Origin: JBGPLH01 sp041486365 [NCBI: Thermodesulfobacteriota bacterium]
GTDB taxonomy: Bacteria; JAUYMQ01
Direction of reading: 5' to 3'
NCBI GenBank assembly: GCA_041486365.1
Contig: JBGPLH010000167.1
Location: 1 to 7,309 of the forward strand
Length of the DNA: 7,309 nt
Shown here: piece after piece, positions 5,793 to 7,309 of the stretch
Layout of the letters: each line of letters opens with the position of its first letter
How positions within the stretch are numbered: the first letter of the stretch is position 1
The notes under the pieces: model-generated
Seen by the model: the letters and a program-made list of their open reading frames with translations, nothing else
Told to the model about the DNA's origin: nothing
Database searches by the model: none
Position numbers and translations under genes: made by a program

Positions 5793-7172
5793 CTACCGGT
5801 TCTTCCTCCACTTCGGGTTCGTGATCCCGAGCTTCTGTATCTTGTAATGAATCACCCGGCGGCTCATCCCCAGGAACCGCGCGGCGTCCTTCTGCACCCA
5901 GTCGTTCATCCGGAGCGCCTCGAGGATCATCTCCTTCTCCATCTGCTGGAAGTCGACCCCGTTGCGCGGCAGGCGGATCAGATTGGATCCCTCGGGCTCC
6001 TGGTCGCAGACGTCCGGAAGTGACAGGTCGCCCGCCTCGATCCGCTCCCCCTCGGCCATCAACGCGGCGCGCTCCAGCGTGTTGTTCAGCTCGCGCACGT
6101 TCCCGGGCCAGGCATACTCCCGCAGGTGCCGGAGCGCTTCCGGCGCGAACCCGTCGATGCGCTTTTTCAGCTCGCCGGCGTACTTCCGGAGGAAGAACAT
6201 CGCGATCGGCTCGACGTCCTCCGGGCGCTCCCGCAGCGGCGGGATGCGGATCGACACGACGTTGAGCCGGTAGAAGAGATCCTCCCGGAACTCCGCCTTC
6301 TCGATCGCCTCCTCGAGATCCTTGTTCGTGGCCGTGATCACGCGTACGTCCACCTTGAGGGTCTTCGTCCCCCCGAGCCGCTCGAACTCCTCCTCCTGGA
6401 GCACCCGCAGAACCTTGGCCTGGGTGCTGGCGCTCATGTCTCCGATCTCGTCGAGGAAGATTGTCCCCTGGTGGGCCTGCTCGAAGCGGCCGATCCGGTG
6501 CCGGTCCGCTCCCGTGAAGGCCCCCTTCTCGTGGCCGAACAGCTCGCTCTCGAGGAGGTTGTCCTGCAGCGCGGCGCAGTTCACCTTCACGAAGCTCTGG
6601 TGCCGGCGCAGGGAGTTCGCGTGGATCATCCCCGCGATCAGCTCCTTCCCGGTCCCCGTCTCGCCCGTGATGAGCACGGTGGCCTTGCTCGAGGCCACCT
6701 TCCTCGTGAGCCGGATCACGTCCTGCATCTTCGCGCTCTCGCCCACCACGTTGTCCCAGGAGTAGGCCTTGTGCTGCTCGGCGCGCAGGTAGTGGACCTC
6801 CCCCACGAGCCGCTGGTGATCGAGCGCCTTCTTCACCTTCAGCTCGAGCTCCTCGATGTGGAAGGGCTTCTGGATGAAATCGTAGGCCCCCTCCTTCATC
6901 GCCTCCACGGCGGTCTCGATGGTCCCGTAGGCGGTCATGATCAGGACCGTGACGGGCTGCTCCCGCCGCATGGCCGCGCGCAGCACCTCCATGCCGGAGC
7001 GCTTGGGGAGCTTCAGATCGGTGATTACCACGTCGTAGGGGACGCCTCCGATCCGCTCCACGGCGGCGCCGCCGTCGGCCAGCTCCTCCGTCTCGTGGCC
7101 GGCGTCCCGGAGCGCCTGGGCAATTCCCCGCCGCAGCGTTTCGTTGTCCTCCACCACCAGGATCTTCGCCAT
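5793..7172 (-). CDS. NtrC-family sigma-54-dependent response regulator
   Basis: 459 residues, the usual length and order for the NtrC/AtoC/ZraR class. The receiver domain (about 3-117) has the acidic pair Glu8-Asp9, the phospho-acceptor Asp52 in VVITDLKLP, Thr80 in MTAYG, and Lys102 in QKPF. The AAA+ domain (about 140-370) has Walker A GETGTGKE (170-177), the sigma-54 contact loop GAFTGA (217-222), Walker B GTIFLDE (236-242), ATNKDL and FREDLFYRLNV. A Fis-like helix-turn-helix closes the protein (about 415-455, with DAARFLGMSRRVIHYKIQKLGI-type sequence). All residues needed for phosphorylation, ATP hydrolysis and sigma-54 contact are present, so it should be an active enhancer-binding activator. 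The start is ATG at 7172. A purine-rich GGGAGAG lies directly before it, which is close for a ribosome binding site. The kinase gene stops 16 bases upstream, indicating a two-gene operon. Its target genes are not known from the sequence. Confidence 0.95.
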   Translation of the reverse strand: MAKILVVEDNETLRRGIAQALRDAGHETEELADGGAAVERIGGVPYDVVITDLKLPKRSGMEVLRAAMRREQPVTVLIMTAYGTIETAVEAMKEGAYDFIQKPFHIEELELKVKKALDHQRLVGEVHYLRAEQHKAYSWDNVVGESAKMQDVIRLTRKVASSKATVLITGETGTGKELIAGMIHANSLRRHQSFVKVNCAALQDNLLESELFGHEKGAFTGADRHRIGRFEQAHQGTIFLDEIGDMSASTQAKVLRVLQEEEFERLGGTKTLKVDVRVITATNKDLEEAIEKAEFREDLFYRLNVVSIRIPPLRERPEDVEPIAMFFLRKYAGELKKRIDGFAPEALRHLREYAWPGNVRELNNTLERAALMAEGERIEAGDLSLPDVCDQEPEGSNLIRLPRNGVDFQQMEKEMILEALRMNDWVQKDAARFLGMSRRVIHYKIQKLGITNPKWRKNR

Positions 7173-7188
7173 CTCTCCCGCGTCTCCC

Positions 7189-7309
7189 CTACCGCTTCGG
7201 TCTCAGCGGCAGCTTGATGATGAACCGGGTTCCCAGACCGCGCGTGCTCTCCACGTCGATGAATCCCCGGTGCTCGTCGATGATCTTCTGGGCGACGGCC
7301 AGGCCGATC
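7189..7309 (-). CDS. sensor histidine kinase, C-terminal end of the ATPase domain (partial)
   Basis: The last 39 residues of a kinase enter from the right edge and stop at TAG (7191-7189). The sequence IGLAVAQKIIDEHRGFIDV followed by ESTRGLGTRFIIKLPL is the end of a GHKL ATPase domain: the segment after the G2 box, and the GLGT-x-F-x-hydrophobic-x-LP ending typical of NtrB-like kinases. The sensor, HAMP or PAS parts and the phospho-accepting His lie outside the window, so the signal it senses cannot be told. With a 16-base gap to the regulator gene, it is very probably the cognate kinase that phosphorylates Asp52 of that regulator. Confidence 0.9.
   Translation of the reverse strand, partial: IGLAVAQKIIDEHRGFIDVESTRGLGTRFIIKLPLRPKR

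Larger units (their letters stand above)
3262..5861 (-). repeat. diverged tandem duplication, upstream unit (ntrC 3' end - STT3 copy B - hairpin)
   Basis: This is the partner of 705-3217. It includes the last 23 codons of the intact regulator gene with its stop codon (5861-5793), the 89-base spacer, copy B and its hairpin. Because its ntrC end is intact, this unit likely sits at the original location. The duplication junction should lie between about 3217 and 3262. Confidence 0.58.

Noticed and set aside
5782-5801. Small inverted repeat AACCGG / CCGGTT around the regulator stop codon
   Set aside because: It has only six base pairs, an 8-base loop and no T-run, too weak to call a terminator in GC-rich DNA.
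4672-5847. 391-residue open frame on the plus strand
   Set aside because: Antisense to copy B, with low-complexity charged composition and no motif. The minus-strand frame has clear STT3 motifs.
6126-7217. 363-residue open frame on the plus strand
   Set aside because: Antisense to the regulator, whose minus-strand frame shows Walker A, GAFTGA and Walker B. The plus frame is a His/Leu-rich shadow.

Overview
The window is a GC-rich bacterial segment with dense coding, no insertion sequence, no CRISPR array and no RNA gene that I can recognise. Long antisense open frames and G/C-rich third codon positions point to a high-GC genome. The family mix (a lone NtrC-type two-component system, STT3-like oligosaccharyltransferases, and an uncharacterised protein of a type I associate with Acidobacteria, Gemmatimonadota or Eisenbacteria-like lineages) suggests one of those groups. 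That placement is a guess from recall, not a measured result.

Layout, left to right. Positions 1-672 (+) hold the C-terminal 223 residues of a conserved protein of unknown function that is cut by the window edge. A strong hairpin at 705-734 sits between it and the convergent minus-strand block. The rest is read on the minus strand, in transcription order: the last 39 residues of a sensor histidine kinase (7309-7189); a complete NtrC-family sigma-54-dependent response regulator (7172-5793); a complete STT3/AglB/PglB-like membrane oligosaccharyltransferase, copy B (5703-3367); a spacer with a second hairpin (3262-3291) and a decayed fragment of an ntrC-like 3' end (about 3217-3143); and a second STT3-like gene, copy A (3094-740).

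The most interesting point is how copies A and B arose. They are clear paralogues along their whole length. The spacer just upstream of copy A contains a gap-free 69-base match, about 68 % identical by hand count, to the last 69 bases of the intact response-regulator gene that lies upstream of copy B. In that match the Trp codon near the C terminus has become a stop. Each STT3 copy is also followed by nearly the same GCGA-loop hairpin. The simplest reading is an old tandem duplication of the unit [3' end of ntrC - stt3 - hairpin], after which the ntrC fragment decayed and the two transferases diverged.

The copies differ at motifs important in this enzyme family. Copy B keeps a WDYG core, a TIxE-like Glu and a DADHH metal-site motif. 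Copy A has SDYG, Asp in place of that Glu, and NADYH. Copy A may therefore have changed acceptor preference, a different role, or reduced activity. The kinase and regulator upstream may control the transferases or an unlinked sigma-54 regulon. I could not find a convincing sigma-54 promoter in the window. No glycan-building or lipid-carrier genes are present here, so the transferases look like orphans within these limits.
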